From: JBFXCK01 sp050182275
Lineage (GTDB): Bacteria > Pseudomonadota > Alphaproteobacteria > SHNJ01
Length of the DNA: 64,000 nucleotides
Assembly: GCA_050182275.1 (NCBI GenBank)
Contig: JBFXCK010000004.1
Coordinates: forward strand, 1-64,000
Direction: 5' to 3'
Made by a program: the position numbers and the translations under genes. Each line of letters begins with the position of its first letter. The first letter of the stretch is position 1. This document shows positions 8,472 through 17,014 of this stretch, piece by piece. Under the pieces are notes generated by a model. That model was not told where the DNA came from. It did not search any database and saw nothing but the letters and a program-made list of their open reading frames with translations.

Positions 8472-10307
8472 CTATTGCCCCAACTGCGGCAACCGGTTGA
8501 ATAATTTATCCTGCAGATTTTGGATTTTTTCCTGCACCTTGTTGTCCTTATCCAGGCGTTGGATCAGTTTTTCCGCGCCGCGCTGCGCCACATAATTTTT
8601 GATCGCATCGCTTTGGATTTGATATTGCGGCTTGGATAAAGCGCCCGCCACCTTTACGCCCAAGGGCGGCGCCTTGGGATGCTGGGTTAGGCGCATGCTG
8701 GCCTCGGCATTAATGGTTTTATCGATCAAATTAATATCGCCGCTGGCCTCACCCTTAGCGACTGCTGCCTCAAGCCGCGTATTATTGGTGCGCAAATGCC
8801 CCTCGGCCAATTGGGCTGAGCCATAAAGCCGCTCGAATGGTGTTTTTCCTTTGTTTTGCACGATTTGCAGCATGTTCAGCAAATCGGGAATGCCGTTGAT
8901 GTTTTTCAATTGCTCGCTTAAAGCCGGCAAATCGATGCCATAAACTTCGCCTTCTTTTACTTCATAGGAAATAGTGCCGCGCGCATTCTTTAAGACCTCG
9001 CCGCCCAAGGGAGCGGTGATTTGCGCCCGGCCGCTGGGCTTGCCATCGGCCGCCAAATCCGGCCCTAAAATCGCGCGCAAGCTGTCGGCGCGGAATTCAA
9101 GGTCGGTGCGGAAATTTTTGTCTTTAATACCCACATCGGCGCTGCCGCTGGCGGTTATTTTTCCAAGGCTGCCTTGAATCGCGCTAAAAGTAATGGTCCT
9201 TTCGTTAGCGGCAATGCCGGAAGTGGCAACCAGCCGGCGTCCCAGATTTTCCTGCCAGCTTAAAGGCTCGCCCGTCAAAATTTGATAGCTTTGCGGCACA
9301 TCGGGCACGTCCAGCTTCATTTGCCCGCGGAAAGCCATGGCCGGTTTGGTGGCAAGGGTTCCTTGCACATCCACTGCAGCGCCCGCCGCCGATAATTGCG
9401 CCGCTACCTTGGGCGTATCGCCCAGCGCCACATTGGCTTGGCCGGTGAATTTATGGCCCATCGCCTCGCCGCTTAAATCTTTGAAGGAAAGCGCCTCTTG
9501 ATTGCCGGCAATATTCCCCTTGGCGCTAATGCCGCCACCTAGGGAAGTCTTGCCGGAAAATTGCCCGGCCACGCTTTTGGCCGCAACATTCACATTGCCC
9601 TTGAAATTGATTTCCCCATCGGGCCGCTTGATGGCGGCAGTAACCGGCATCGGTTGATTGGCGGGCGCCGCGGCGGCATCAATATCAAATTCGGTTTTTG
9701 TGCCATTAAGATTGGCTTCCCCCTTCATTTTCACGGCGCGTTTTTCGATATTCGGATTAATGGTGGTGTTCAGATTGGTTACTTTAAAAGGCTCGCCATC
9801 CACGCCGCGATAGGTAAGCGCGCCATTTTCAATGACAATTTCATTGATCGCGATCCGCATGGAAGATAGGCGTCCGCCTTCTTGGCTGGCGCCCCTATCC
9901 TTTTTGTCACCGCCTGGAAAAGCGATTGGCAAATTGCCGTCCTTATCGACCGCTAAAATCAAATTCGGCTCATCCAGCTTGACTTGCCTTACATCCACCA
10001 CCCCGCTTAGCAATTCCCAGGGCATGATTTGCGCGCTGATTTCCTTGGTGGTTAAAATCTTGCCATCGGCCACCGTTACGTCTTTTAAGGACAAAGATGT
10101 GATCGGCAGCAATACCCCGCTTACCCCGCCCCGGATTTCAACCTTTTGGCCGATAGCCTCGGAGGCCTTGTCCTCGATCAGGCCGCGGTATTTGCTGACA
10201 TCGATTAAAAATGATCCGGCAATGGCTAAAGCCGCCACAAAAGCCATTACCCAGCTTAACTTGACCCAAAAAGGGGTTTTCGCCTTCGGCGTTCCGGTTG
10301 TATTCAT
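8472..10307 (-). CDS. AsmA-family inner-membrane protein
   Basis: 611 residues from ATG 10307 (AGGCAGG 5-9 bases upstream). A single transmembrane helix at about 14-38 is followed by a long periplasmic region rich in beta-strand. The N-terminal AsmA pattern is clear (VSKYRGLIEDKASEAIGQKVEIRGGVS) and so is the C-terminal AsmA_2 part (SYEVKEGEVYGIDLPALSEQL). The family belongs to the bridge-like lipid-transfer proteins thought to move phospholipids between membranes. It sits between two unrelated transcription units. The specific paralogue cannot be decided from sequence alone. Confidence 0.85.
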   Translation of the reverse strand: MNTTGTPKAKTPFWVKLSWVMAFVAALAIAGSFLIDVSKYRGLIEDKASEAIGQKVEIRGGVSGVLLPITSLSLKDVTVADGKILTTKEISAQIMPWELLSGVVDVRQVKLDEPNLILAVDKDGNLPIAFPGGDKKDRGASQEGGRLSSMRIAINEIVIENGALTYRGVDGEPFKVTNLNTTINPNIEKRAVKMKGEANLNGTKTEFDIDAAAAPANQPMPVTAAIKRPDGEINFKGNVNVAAKSVAGQFSGKTSLGGGISAKGNIAGNQEALSFKDLSGEAMGHKFTGQANVALGDTPKVAAQLSAAGAAVDVQGTLATKPAMAFRGQMKLDVPDVPQSYQILTGEPLSWQENLGRRLVATSGIAANERTITFSAIQGSLGKITASGSADVGIKDKNFRTDLEFRADSLRAILGPDLAADGKPSGRAQITAPLGGEVLKNARGTISYEVKEGEVYGIDLPALSEQLKNINGIPDLLNMLQIVQNKGKTPFERLYGSAQLAEGHLRTNNTRLEAAVAKGEASGDINLIDKTINAEASMRLTQHPKAPPLGVKVAGALSKPQYQIQSDAIKNYVAQRGAEKLIQRLDKDNKVQEKIQNLQDKLFNRLPQLGQ

Positions 10308-10351
10308 GGGCACCTGCCTTTACAATTGCGCTATAAAGAGAACGGATAATT

Positions 10352-11062
10352 ATGGAAATTATATCTCATCCCTCCCCGAATTATAACCAGCGGGCCAATA
10401 ATAGGCAACCCTCGCTGATTATTATTCACTATACCGGCATGCCCAGCGGCAAAGACGCTTTAGAGCGCCTATGCGACCCCGCCAGCCAGGTAAGCGCGCA
10501 TTATTTAATCGAAGAAGATGGCCGTATTTTTCAATTGGTCGATGACATGATGCGCGCCTGGCACGCGGGCGTTAGTTGCTGGCAGGGGGAGCGCGATATT
10601 AATTCGGCCTCGATCGGCATTGAAATTGTGAATCCCGGCCATGAATGGGGCTATCGCGAATTTCCGAAGAAACAATTGCAAGCTTTAGAAAATTTATTGC
10701 AAGAACTTCAACAGCGCTGGCACATTAAAGGCGAAAATATTTTAGGCCATAGCGATGTGGCCTTCGCCCGCAAAACCGATCCGGGTGAATTATTTCCATG
10801 GGAAGATTTAGCGAAAAAAGGTTTCGGCCTGTGGCCGCGCGAAAAAATCACCCCGCAAGATTTATCGCCCTTACAAGCGCAAGAACTTTTGAAAAAAATC
10901 GGTTATGACGCGCCTTTGCACGGCGAAATGGATGCCTTGATGAAAACTTTAATCGCCAATTTCCAGCGCCATTTCAGGCCCAGCCAAATTACTGGGGAAT
11001 TAGACAGCAAAACCAATGGCTTAATCGTAAGCCTGGCTCATGGTTCGACAAGCTCACCATGA
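10352..11062 (+). CDS. N-acetylmuramoyl-L-alanine amidase (Amidase_2, AmiD/AmpD type)
   Basis: 236 residues. Zinc-site motifs are present: His in IIIHYTGMPS, His in GHSDVAFARKTDPG with the downstream Asp, and the structural stretch SAHYLIEEDGRIFQLVDD. Residues about 170-230 resemble a PG_binding_1 peptidoglycan-binding module. It cleaves the MurNAc-L-Ala bond in cell-wall turnover. No signal peptide is evident, so a cytosolic recycling role is as likely as a periplasmic one. The last residues (HGSTSSP) and the stop codon come from a REP-like palindrome, so the original C-terminus may have been altered. It lies next to rnpB, as in other alphaproteobacteria. Confidence 0.88.
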   Translation: MEIISHPSPNYNQRANNRQPSLIIIHYTGMPSGKDALERLCDPASQVSAHYLIEEDGRIFQLVDDMMRAWHAGVSCWQGERDINSASIGIEIVNPGHEWGYREFPKKQLQALENLLQELQQRWHIKGENILGHSDVAFARKTDPGELFPWEDLAKKGFGLWPREKITPQDLSPLQAQELLKKIGYDAPLHGEMDALMKTLIANFQRHFRPSQITGELDSKTNGLIVSLAHGSTSSP

Positions 11063-11083
11063 GCTCATCCTGAGCTTGTCGAA
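11044..11083. repeat. REP-like palindrome overlapping the amidase 3' end
   Basis: Perfect 13-bp arms TTCGACAAGCTCA (11044-11056) and TGAGCTTGTCGAA (11071-11083), with an inner ATGAGCTCAT palindrome. I recognise this sequence type as an interspersed palindrome common in alphaproteobacterial genomes. I see one copy in this window. It supplies the amidase stop codon (TGA 11060-11062) and can form a strong RNA hairpin just before rnpB. Confidence 0.75.
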
Positions 11084-11089
11084 GGATAC

Positions 11090-11118
11090 TGGCCAAATAG
11101 TGCTAAATTCCCTATAGT
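11090..11118 (+). promoter_or_regulatory. Putative rnpB promoter
   Basis: A TATAGT at 11113-11118 lies 7 bases ahead of the predicted 5' end of RNase P RNA. A CTGGCC/TGGCCA at about 11089-11095 is a weak -35 at 17-18 bp spacing. The position fits; the -35 match is poor. Confidence 0.45.
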
Positions 11119-11121
11119 ATA

Positions 11122-11502
11122 AAAACCAGACAGCCGGATGGTTGCGGATTTCCGAAAGGGGATCCGAGGAAAGTCCGGGCTCGACCACAACACGGTGCCG
11201 GTTAACGACCGGCGGGGGCGACCCCAGGGAAAGTGCCACAGAGACTATACCGCCTTATTTCGCAAGAGATGGGGTAAGGGTGAAAAGGTGCGGTAAGAGC
11301 GCACCGCGTTGCTGGCAACAGCAACGGCATGGTAAACCCCACCGCGAGCAAGACCAAATAGGAATCACATGCCGTACGGCGGGTTTGTTTTGGACCTAGT
11401 GATTCGGGTTGGTCGCTTGAGCCGTTTAGCAATAAACGGCCCAGATGAATAACCATCGCCCAGCAATGGGCACAGAACCCGGCTTACAGGCTGTCTGGTT
11501 TT
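11122..11502 (+). ncRNA. rnpB: RNase P RNA, bacterial type A
   Basis: The conserved core is plain: GAGGAAAGTCCGGGCT near the 5' end, AGGGTGAAAAGGTGCGGTAAG in the specificity domain (split by a short helix), and CACAGAACCCGGCTTACAGG near the 3' end. Helix P1 is unusually long and perfect: AAAAACCAGACAGCC (11121-11135) pairs with GGCTGTCTGGTTTTT (11489-11503). It is the catalytic RNA that removes 5' leaders from pre-tRNAs. The 3' P1 strand runs into a T-rich tract, so the same helix can serve as terminator. The precise mature ends are uncertain by a few bases. Confidence 0.96.
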
Positions 11503-12068
11503 TATTTTTCCCGCTGGCGCAATCTTGCTAGTATTTCTGGAGCGTTTTGCATACGGCATTTTGTCCAGTACCGAAGTACGGCACGGTGAAGATTTGGAAA
11601 ATCGCTCCGGTTTTGACTGGAAAAATTACCCATCAATTCCATAACATCATTAAGAGTTTTCCGCAGACACCGCACATAAAAACTGCGATCTTTACGCAAA
11701 GTCGCCGCCAGCGCACGACGCTCTTTTAAAAGCTGTGCTAAAATTTCTCTATGCCCAACAATGTCACTACCGTTCCACTTGCATAATAGGGCGGAACTTG
11801 TGGCTGCTAATTTTGCCAATTGTTCAAAAAAGCTTTTTTCTTGAACTGCCTCTATCAATATGGCGTCAATGCCTATTAAACATCGGCATAATTCATCCAA
11901 GACCGCAGGATTAAGCTGTACGCCTTGACGCGCCTCAAGATCACGCAATAAGTTGACATACACATCGCTTAAAAAACGCTCCCGTTGCCAAACAAAAGTG
12001 CCGCGCGGCCCCTCGCTTCTTAATAAACTCCCCATAGATGGGCTGGAAACCAATAAAATTCTGGGCAT
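11502..12068 (-). CDS. Unknown protein next to rnpB
   Basis: 188 residues from ATG 12068, chosen because AGGAG lies 7 bases upstream (a longer frame to 12119 has no such site). No signal peptide or membrane helix. It is rich in Leu, Arg and Lys, looks largely alpha-helical, and contains repeated LLKERRALAATLRKDRS-type charged segments. I do not recognise a family. It starts just beyond the ftsZ terminator, and its last codons overlap the 3' P1 strand of rnpB on the opposite strand. It occupies the ftsZ-side junction of the apparently inverted dcw block. Confidence 0.7.
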   Translation of the reverse strand: MPRILLVSSPSMGSLLRSEGPRGTFVWQRERFLSDVYVNLLRDLEARQGVQLNPAVLDELCRCLIGIDAILIEAVQEKSFFEQLAKLAATSSALLCKWNGSDIVGHREILAQLLKERRALAATLRKDRSFYVRCLRKTLNDVMELMGNFSSQNRSDFPNLHRAVLRYWTKCRMQNAPEILARLRQREK

Positions 12069-12128
12069 AGTTTTACTCCTGTATTTGAAACACTTAAGCT
12101 TTTTACAAAAAGGAGTCAATTAGGAAAA

Positions 12129-12158
12129 CAAAAAGGGCCGCACTATAGGGCGGCCCTC
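12129..12158 (-). terminator. Intrinsic terminator of the dcw operon, after ftsZ
   Basis: On the minus strand GGGCCGCCC-tatagt-GCGGCCC is followed by TTTTTG, a GC-rich hairpin plus T-run about 20 bases after the ftsZ stop. It ends the 16-gene mraZ-ftsZ transcription unit. Confidence 0.85.
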
Positions 12159-12178
12159 ATCAAGTCGATGGAGAGAAG

Positions 12179-13786
12179 TTAATTGGCTTGGCGGCGCAGG
12201 AAGGCCGGGATATCGAGATCATCTTCCGATGAGCTGGCGGTTGGCGCTTGCGCGGTCAAATTGGTTTGGGTTGGCGCATGGCGTGGCGCGGGCGATGACG
12301 GCGCCGGCGATGAAGCCGCTTGCTGGCTGGGGCTTAACACCGAACGGCGCTGGCTGCCGCCGCCCATCATACGCTCTAACAGCGAAGGCGGGCGGTTGTT
12401 GCGGGTATCTTGACTGGTTTGCAATCTTTCCGCGCGGGGTTCAGGGGCGCGGGTAACCGAAACCGGCTTAATTTCTGAAGTGACCGGCGCTTTCGGCGCC
12501 GGCGCTGCAGCCATTGCCGGCGGCGCAACGGCAGGAGCGGCACGCACCAAAGTTTCAATCACTTCGGGCTGACGTTCGACTTCGACCGGCGCTGGGGGAA
12601 TGAAGGCGGCTTCGGCCATTTCTACTTTAATCGGCGCTGCTGGCGGCGTTGCCAGCATCGATGGCTGAACGATGGGGCGGGCGGGCGTGGGCGTCATGGC
12701 CGCTACAGGCTGCGGCACGGGACGCGGCATGGCGGGCGCCGGGCGCGCCGGGCCTAGATTTTGAATATTGCGCAGGCGGTTTTCGGCGCGCATTTCGCTG
12801 TTGGGACGGACGATATTGGCATTGTCCATACCGGCGGCCACCACCGAAATACGCATGCGGCCTTCCAATTTTTCATCGAAGAAAGCGCCGAAGATAATAT
12901 TGGCATCGGCATCAACTTCGCTGCGAATACGGTTACAGGCCTCATCAACTTCGAACAGCGTCATATCCAGGCCGCCGGTGATGTTGATCAAAATCGCGCG
13001 GGCGCCCTTCATGCTGATGTCATCAAGGAGCGGGTTGTTGATAGCGGCTTCGGCGGCGTCAATCGCGCGTTTATCGCCATCAGCCTCGCCGGTGCCCATC
13101 ATCGCCTTGCCCATTTCGGTCATGACGGTTTGAATATCGGCGAAATCGAGGTTGATTAAACCGGGCATCACGATCAAATCGGTAACGCCGCGCACGCCGG
13201 AGTACAGCACATCGTCGGCCATTTTAAAGGCATCGGCGAAAGTGGTGCGCTCATTAGCGACGCGGAATAAATTTTGGTTGGGAATCACAATCAAGGTATC
13301 GACGAATTGCTGCATGTCTTCCAGCGCAGTTTCGGCGATGCGCATGCGGTGATTGCCCTCGAACGCGAAAGGCTTGGTGACAACACCAACGGTTAGAATT
13401 CCCAATTCCCGCGCCGTGCGCGCAATCACGGGGCCGGCGCCCGAACCGGTGCCGCCGCCCAGGCCGGCGGTGATGAACACCATATTGCTGCCCTGAATGT
13501 GCTGGGTGATTTCATCGATCGATTCTTCGGCGGCGGCTCTGCCGACTTCGGGTTTCGCGCCAGCGCCCAAACCGCGGTTGACGGAAGAACCCAATTGAAT
13601 TTTTTTCTCGGCCAAATTTTCGCTTAAAGCTTGGTAATCGGTATTGGCGGCGATGAAATCGACGCCTTGCAAATTCGAGCGCACCATATTGTTAACGGCG
13701 TTACCGCCGGCTCCGCCAACGCCTACGACTGTAATGCGTGGCTTTAATTCATGGTCTAGCTTTGGTGCGCGCAAATTGATGGTCAT
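12179..13786 (-). CDS. ftsZ: Cell-division GTPase FtsZ
   Basis: 535 residues. The tubulin signature GGGTGSG is at residues 110-116, within the GTPase domain (about 15-320). A long Pro/Ala-rich linker (about 350-510) follows, ending in the conserved tail DDLDIPAFLRRQAN that binds FtsA. The long linker accounts for the size, as in other alphaproteobacteria. FtsZ polymerises into the Z-ring at the division site. It is the last gene of the dcw cluster; a spacer of nearly 200 bases separates it from ftsA, and an intrinsic terminator follows it. Confidence 0.98.
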   Translation of the reverse strand: MTINLRAPKLDHELKPRITVVGVGGAGGNAVNNMVRSNLQGVDFIAANTDYQALSENLAEKKIQLGSSVNRGLGAGAKPEVGRAAAEESIDEITQHIQGSNMVFITAGLGGGTGSGAGPVIARTARELGILTVGVVTKPFAFEGNHRMRIAETALEDMQQFVDTLIVIPNQNLFRVANERTTFADAFKMADDVLYSGVRGVTDLIVMPGLINLDFADIQTVMTEMGKAMMGTGEADGDKRAIDAAEAAINNPLLDDISMKGARAILINITGGLDMTLFEVDEACNRIRSEVDADANIIFGAFFDEKLEGRMRISVVAAGMDNANIVRPNSEMRAENRLRNIQNLGPARPAPAMPRPVPQPVAAMTPTPARPIVQPSMLATPPAAPIKVEMAEAAFIPPAPVEVERQPEVIETLVRAAPAVAPPAMAAAPAPKAPVTSEIKPVSVTRAPEPRAERLQTSQDTRNNRPPSLLERMMGGGSQRRSVLSPSQQAASSPAPSSPAPRHAPTQTNLTAQAPTASSSEDDLDIPAFLRRQAN

Positions 13787-13982
13787 TAGACCCCCCTTAA
13801 CTGCTTGAATTACCTTAAAACTGTTCTAATACAATGGGATGTACAACAAGTTGCTATAGAATAGCAATCCTGCTTATCGCCTATATATGGGTACCACTAC
13901 TACCGCCTGGGGATTATGGCTGTAAAGAGACAAAATATAGTGTTTGAAGCTAAAGTTTTCCCCAGGATATTTAAACATCTCC
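13787..13982. other. ftsA-ftsZ spacer
   Basis: 196 bases, the longest gap in an otherwise overlapping operon, so it is a likely place for an extra ftsZ promoter and mRNA leader. It is AT-rich. I could not assign firm -35/-10 elements, and the TTAA motifs near 13798-13819 do not have the 7-base spacing of a CtrA box. Confidence 0.4.
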
Positions 13983-15239
13983 TTAGAGATTCTCCTGCAA
14001 CCAATGGTGGAGCCGGCCGAACCAGCTGGCGTTCTCATTGGCGGGTTTGGCGGCTTTGCTTTGTTTTTCACGCAAAAGCGCATAGGCCAGCATGCCGGCG
14101 GAGGCGGCGAAAGAGGGTCCGCCCGTCGCCTCGGCGAGGCCGGCCAGGCGGATTGGTTTCCCTAAACGGATTTGTTTGTCCAAAATCAAACTTGCTACTT
14201 CCCGTACGCCCGATAATTGACTGGCGCCGCCGGTCAACACCGCACGGCGGCCAGCCAATTTCGCAAAACCGGATGCTTCTAAGTGGCTGCGCACCAATTC
14301 AAAAGTTTCTTCGATGCGCGGCTGCACAATTCCGGTCATCAAAGATTTAGGAACATGATTTGCAATTTCGGTATCTTCCTCGCCGATTGGAACAACATCA
14401 ATCATTTCATGCGTGTCGCTGGCGGCGACCACGGCGCTGCCATATAAAGTTTTCAAGCGCTCGGCATGGCTGAGCGGTGTTGAAAGCCCGCGCGCAATGT
14501 CATGCGTCACATGCCCGCCGCCAATCGGGATTGTATCGGTGTAAACGACATTGCCATCAAAAAATACGGCGATCGAAGTGGTGCCGCCGCCCATGTCGAT
14601 CAAGGTTACGCCCAAATCCATTTCATCCTCGACCAGACAGGCAAGGCCCGAGGCGTAAGGCGAAACCACAAACGCATCCACCTCTAAATGGCAGCGGCGC
14701 ACGCAGGTGGTAAGATTGCGCAGCGCATTGCTATGCGCCGAAACCACATGGATATTGGCGCCTAAGCGCTGGCCATACATGCCGCGCGGATCGCGGATGC
14801 CGCGGGTGCCGTCCAGCAAATAATGCACCGGAATGGAATGGATAATATCGCGCTCAAAGCCATCGGAACTGGGCGGCAAAGAGGGTTTTTGCGCCTGCAA
14901 AATTTGCAAATCATGGTCATTGACCGGATGGCCGCTTAACGGAAGCTCGATATCGAAACTATGGGAAATGGGCTGCCCGCCCGAAACATTCACAAACACC
15001 GACTGAATGCGCTCTCCGGCCATTTGTTCGGCGGCATGCACGACATTTAAAATCACATACTCAACCGCGTCCATATCGACAATGGTGCCCGATTTAATTC
15101 CCTTAGAAGCTTGATGGCCCATGCCGATCACGCGCGGGCGGCCGCGCTCATCAATGCGTGCGATAAAGCAGCCGACCTTGGAGGTGCCCAAATCAAGGGC
15201 GGCGATAATATTGCTGCGAAGTTTCACCATATTTCTCAT
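13983..15239 (-). CDS. ftsA: Cell-division actin-like ATPase FtsA
   Basis: 418 residues. Actin-fold phosphate loops (IAALDLGTSKVGCF at about 11-24 and LIDMGGGTTSIAVF) and the SHS2/1C subdomain are present. The C-terminal amphipathic helix (SWFGRLHHWLQENL) anchors FtsA to the membrane. It tethers FtsZ filaments and recruits later division proteins. Start ATG 15239 has a GAGG a few bases upstream; ATG 15230 is an alternative. It follows ftsQ by a few bases. Confidence 0.97.
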   Translation of the reverse strand: MRNMVKLRSNIIAALDLGTSKVGCFIARIDERGRPRVIGMGHQASKGIKSGTIVDMDAVEYVILNVVHAAEQMAGERIQSVFVNVSGGQPISHSFDIELPLSGHPVNDHDLQILQAQKPSLPPSSDGFERDIIHSIPVHYLLDGTRGIRDPRGMYGQRLGANIHVVSAHSNALRNLTTCVRRCHLEVDAFVVSPYASGLACLVEDEMDLGVTLIDMGGGTTSIAVFFDGNVVYTDTIPIGGGHVTHDIARGLSTPLSHAERLKTLYGSAVVAASDTHEMIDVVPIGEEDTEIANHVPKSLMTGIVQPRIEETFELVRSHLEASGFAKLAGRRAVLTGGASQLSGVREVASLILDKQIRLGKPIRLAGLAEATGGPSFAASAGMLAYALLREKQSKAAKPANENASWFGRLHHWLQENL

Positions 15240-15245
15240 ACTGCC

Positions 15246-16112
15246 TCAAGTACTCGTTTCTTTACGCCCGCGGGGATTAGGAACCGGCACGACTTCACGC
15301 GGCAGTTCCAGATAAAGCCGTTCCGGAATGCGCAAGTCAACCGCAATAATATCTTTTTCCAACAAACCTTCCTGGCGCACCAGCTGGGCGAATTGCGCCC
15401 AGGCTTCGGCCAAATTGGTAGCGGGCAAGCGCACCAGAACGTTATTATCCAAATGCAAATCCCAGCGCCGCCCGCCAACCCAAGTCGCCGCACGCACCCG
15501 CCCCGCCAATACCGGATCGATTTGCAATAATTCAAATAGGCCAGGCGCATTCTTAGGCGCATCGCCGCCAACGATCAAAGGTAAATGGCTGAATTGCGAG
15601 AGTTCTTGGCCGTTGATTATTTTCCCCTTGCCATCGACCAGCCGCAGCTTGCCCTTTTGCTGCCAGCGCGCCATTGGTTCGCGTTCAACCAGTTGAATAT
15701 AAAGTGTGTGCGGCAACCGCCGCTCCAACCTCGCCGACTTAATCCAGGGCAATTGCTGCACTTGATTTTGCATTTGCTCCAACTGAAGGGCGAACATCGG
15801 CGCGCCGCGCTTGACAGCTAAAGTGGAAAGCAGCGTTTCCGCATCCGTGCGCTGGCGGCCCACCACGATTATTTCGTCTAAAACCAACCCATGGCGGCGC
15901 GAAAGGTCGATCAGGCGGTATTCAATGCCGGCGATCCCCCGTTCGATATGGCCGCTTTGATATTGCGCATATAATCCCAACACGCTTGCAGCCAGCGCCG
16001 TTACCACCAAAGCGGCAATGCCAAGGCGGGCGCGATGACGCCGCCACCAGGCGCGGCGCAGGCGCCGTTGGCGGGGCGAAGTTTCCGGCGGTGCGGCATT
16101 TAAAAATCGCAT
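15246..16112 (-). CDS. ftsQ: Divisome protein FtsQ
   Basis: 288 residues. An Arg-rich cytosolic N-terminus (RQRRLRRAWWRRHRARLG) is followed by one membrane helix (about 31-50) and a periplasmic POTRA domain (ISRRHGLVLDEIIVVGRQRT region: LSRRHGLVLDEIIVVG), then the FtsQ beta domain. It links the early and late divisome through FtsB/FtsL. Its start overlaps the ddl end by 13 bases. Confidence 0.93.
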   Translation of the reverse strand: MRFLNAAPPETSPRQRRLRRAWWRRHRARLGIAALVVTALAASVLGLYAQYQSGHIERGIAGIEYRLIDLSRRHGLVLDEIIVVGRQRTDAETLLSTLAVKRGAPMFALQLEQMQNQVQQLPWIKSARLERRLPHTLYIQLVEREPMARWQQKGKLRLVDGKGKIINGQELSQFSHLPLIVGGDAPKNAPGLFELLQIDPVLAGRVRAATWVGGRRWDLHLDNNVLVRLPATNLAEAWAQFAQLVRQEGLLEKDIIAVDLRIPERLYLELPREVVPVPNPRGRKETST

Positions 16113-17014
16113 GCGGCGTTTTCCACCATCCAGCTAACCAGTTGCGGAAAGCTAATGCCCAGATAAGCGGCTTGTTCGGGCACCAGCGAAGTTGGCGTCA
16201 TGCCAGGCTGAGTGTTGACCTCCAGCACATACATCCGGCTTTCGGCCTTGGTATCGTCAAGACGCAAATCGGTGCGACTGACGCCGCGGCAGCCCAACGC
16301 CTGATGCGCTTGCAGGGCCAATTCCATGGCCTGGTCATAATCCTGCTTTTTAATTTCCGCCGGAATAACGTGGCGGGAGCCGCCCGGCGCATATTTCGCT
16401 TCATAATCATAAAAATTGGTAGCGGCGATAATTTCGGTTACGCCAAGCGCCTTATCGCCCATCACCGCCACGGTAATTTCGCGCCCCGGAATATATTTTT
16501 CTACCAAAGCCTCTTTGCCGAATTGCCAAGTCGCCTTATCAATCGGCGGATGGTTATCGCCATCCCGCACAATGCGCACGCCGACCGAAGAACCTTCCGC
16601 AACCGGCTTGACTACATAAGGGCGCGGCAAAACATCGTGCGCCAAAATATCTTCAATGCTGGCGACCTTGCCTTCCGGGACCGGAATGTTTTGCGTGATT
16701 AAAATTTTCTTGGCGACAACCTTATCCATCGCCACCGACGATGCCGTCATGCCCGAATGGGTATAGGGGATTTGCAGCATATTCAAAATTGCTTGAATCG
16801 TGCCATCTTCCCCACCCTGGCCATGCAACGCATTGAACACCGCATCCGGCTTAGGAGTTAAAGAAGTTAATAATTTTGATAAATCGCGGCTGACATCAAT
16901 CAGGCTGACTTTATAGCCCGCCTCTTCCAACCCTTTGGCTACGCTAGCGCCGCTGACAAGGGATACTTCACGCTCTGCCGACCAACCCCCGTAAAGCACA
17001 GCGACTTTTTTCAT
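16100..17014 (-). CDS. ddl: D-alanine--D-alanine ligase
   Basis: 304 residues. ATP-grasp fold: N-terminal KKVAVLYGGWSAEREVSLVSG, the VFNALHGQGGEDGTIQA motif, the VKPVAEGSSVGV ATP loop, and the metal-binding VLEVNTQPGMTPTSL. It makes the D-Ala-D-Ala dipeptide that MurF adds to the UDP-muramyl tripeptide. It is coupled to murB through an ATGA overlap at 17011-17014. Confidence 0.97.
   Translation of the reverse strand: MKKVAVLYGGWSAEREVSLVSGASVAKGLEEAGYKVSLIDVSRDLSKLLTSLTPKPDAVFNALHGQGGEDGTIQAILNMLQIPYTHSGMTASSVAMDKVVAKKILITQNIPVPEGKVASIEDILAHDVLPRPYVVKPVAEGSSVGVRIVRDGDNHPPIDKATWQFGKEALVEKYIPGREITVAVMGDKALGVTEIIAATNFYDYEAKYAPGGSRHVIPAEIKKQDYDQAMELALQAHQALGCRGVSRTDLRLDDTKAESRMYVLEVNTQPGMTPTSLVPEQAAYLGISFPQLVSWMVENAACDF

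Noticed and set aside
11142..11559. Several frames inside rnpB on both strands
   Set aside because: They cover conserved RNase P RNA core sequence; coding is not credible.
13787..13830. TTAA motifs before ftsZ as a CtrA binding site
   Set aside because: CtrA boxes are TTAA-N7-TTAA; the spacing here is about 14 bases and the half-sites are not otherwise conserved.
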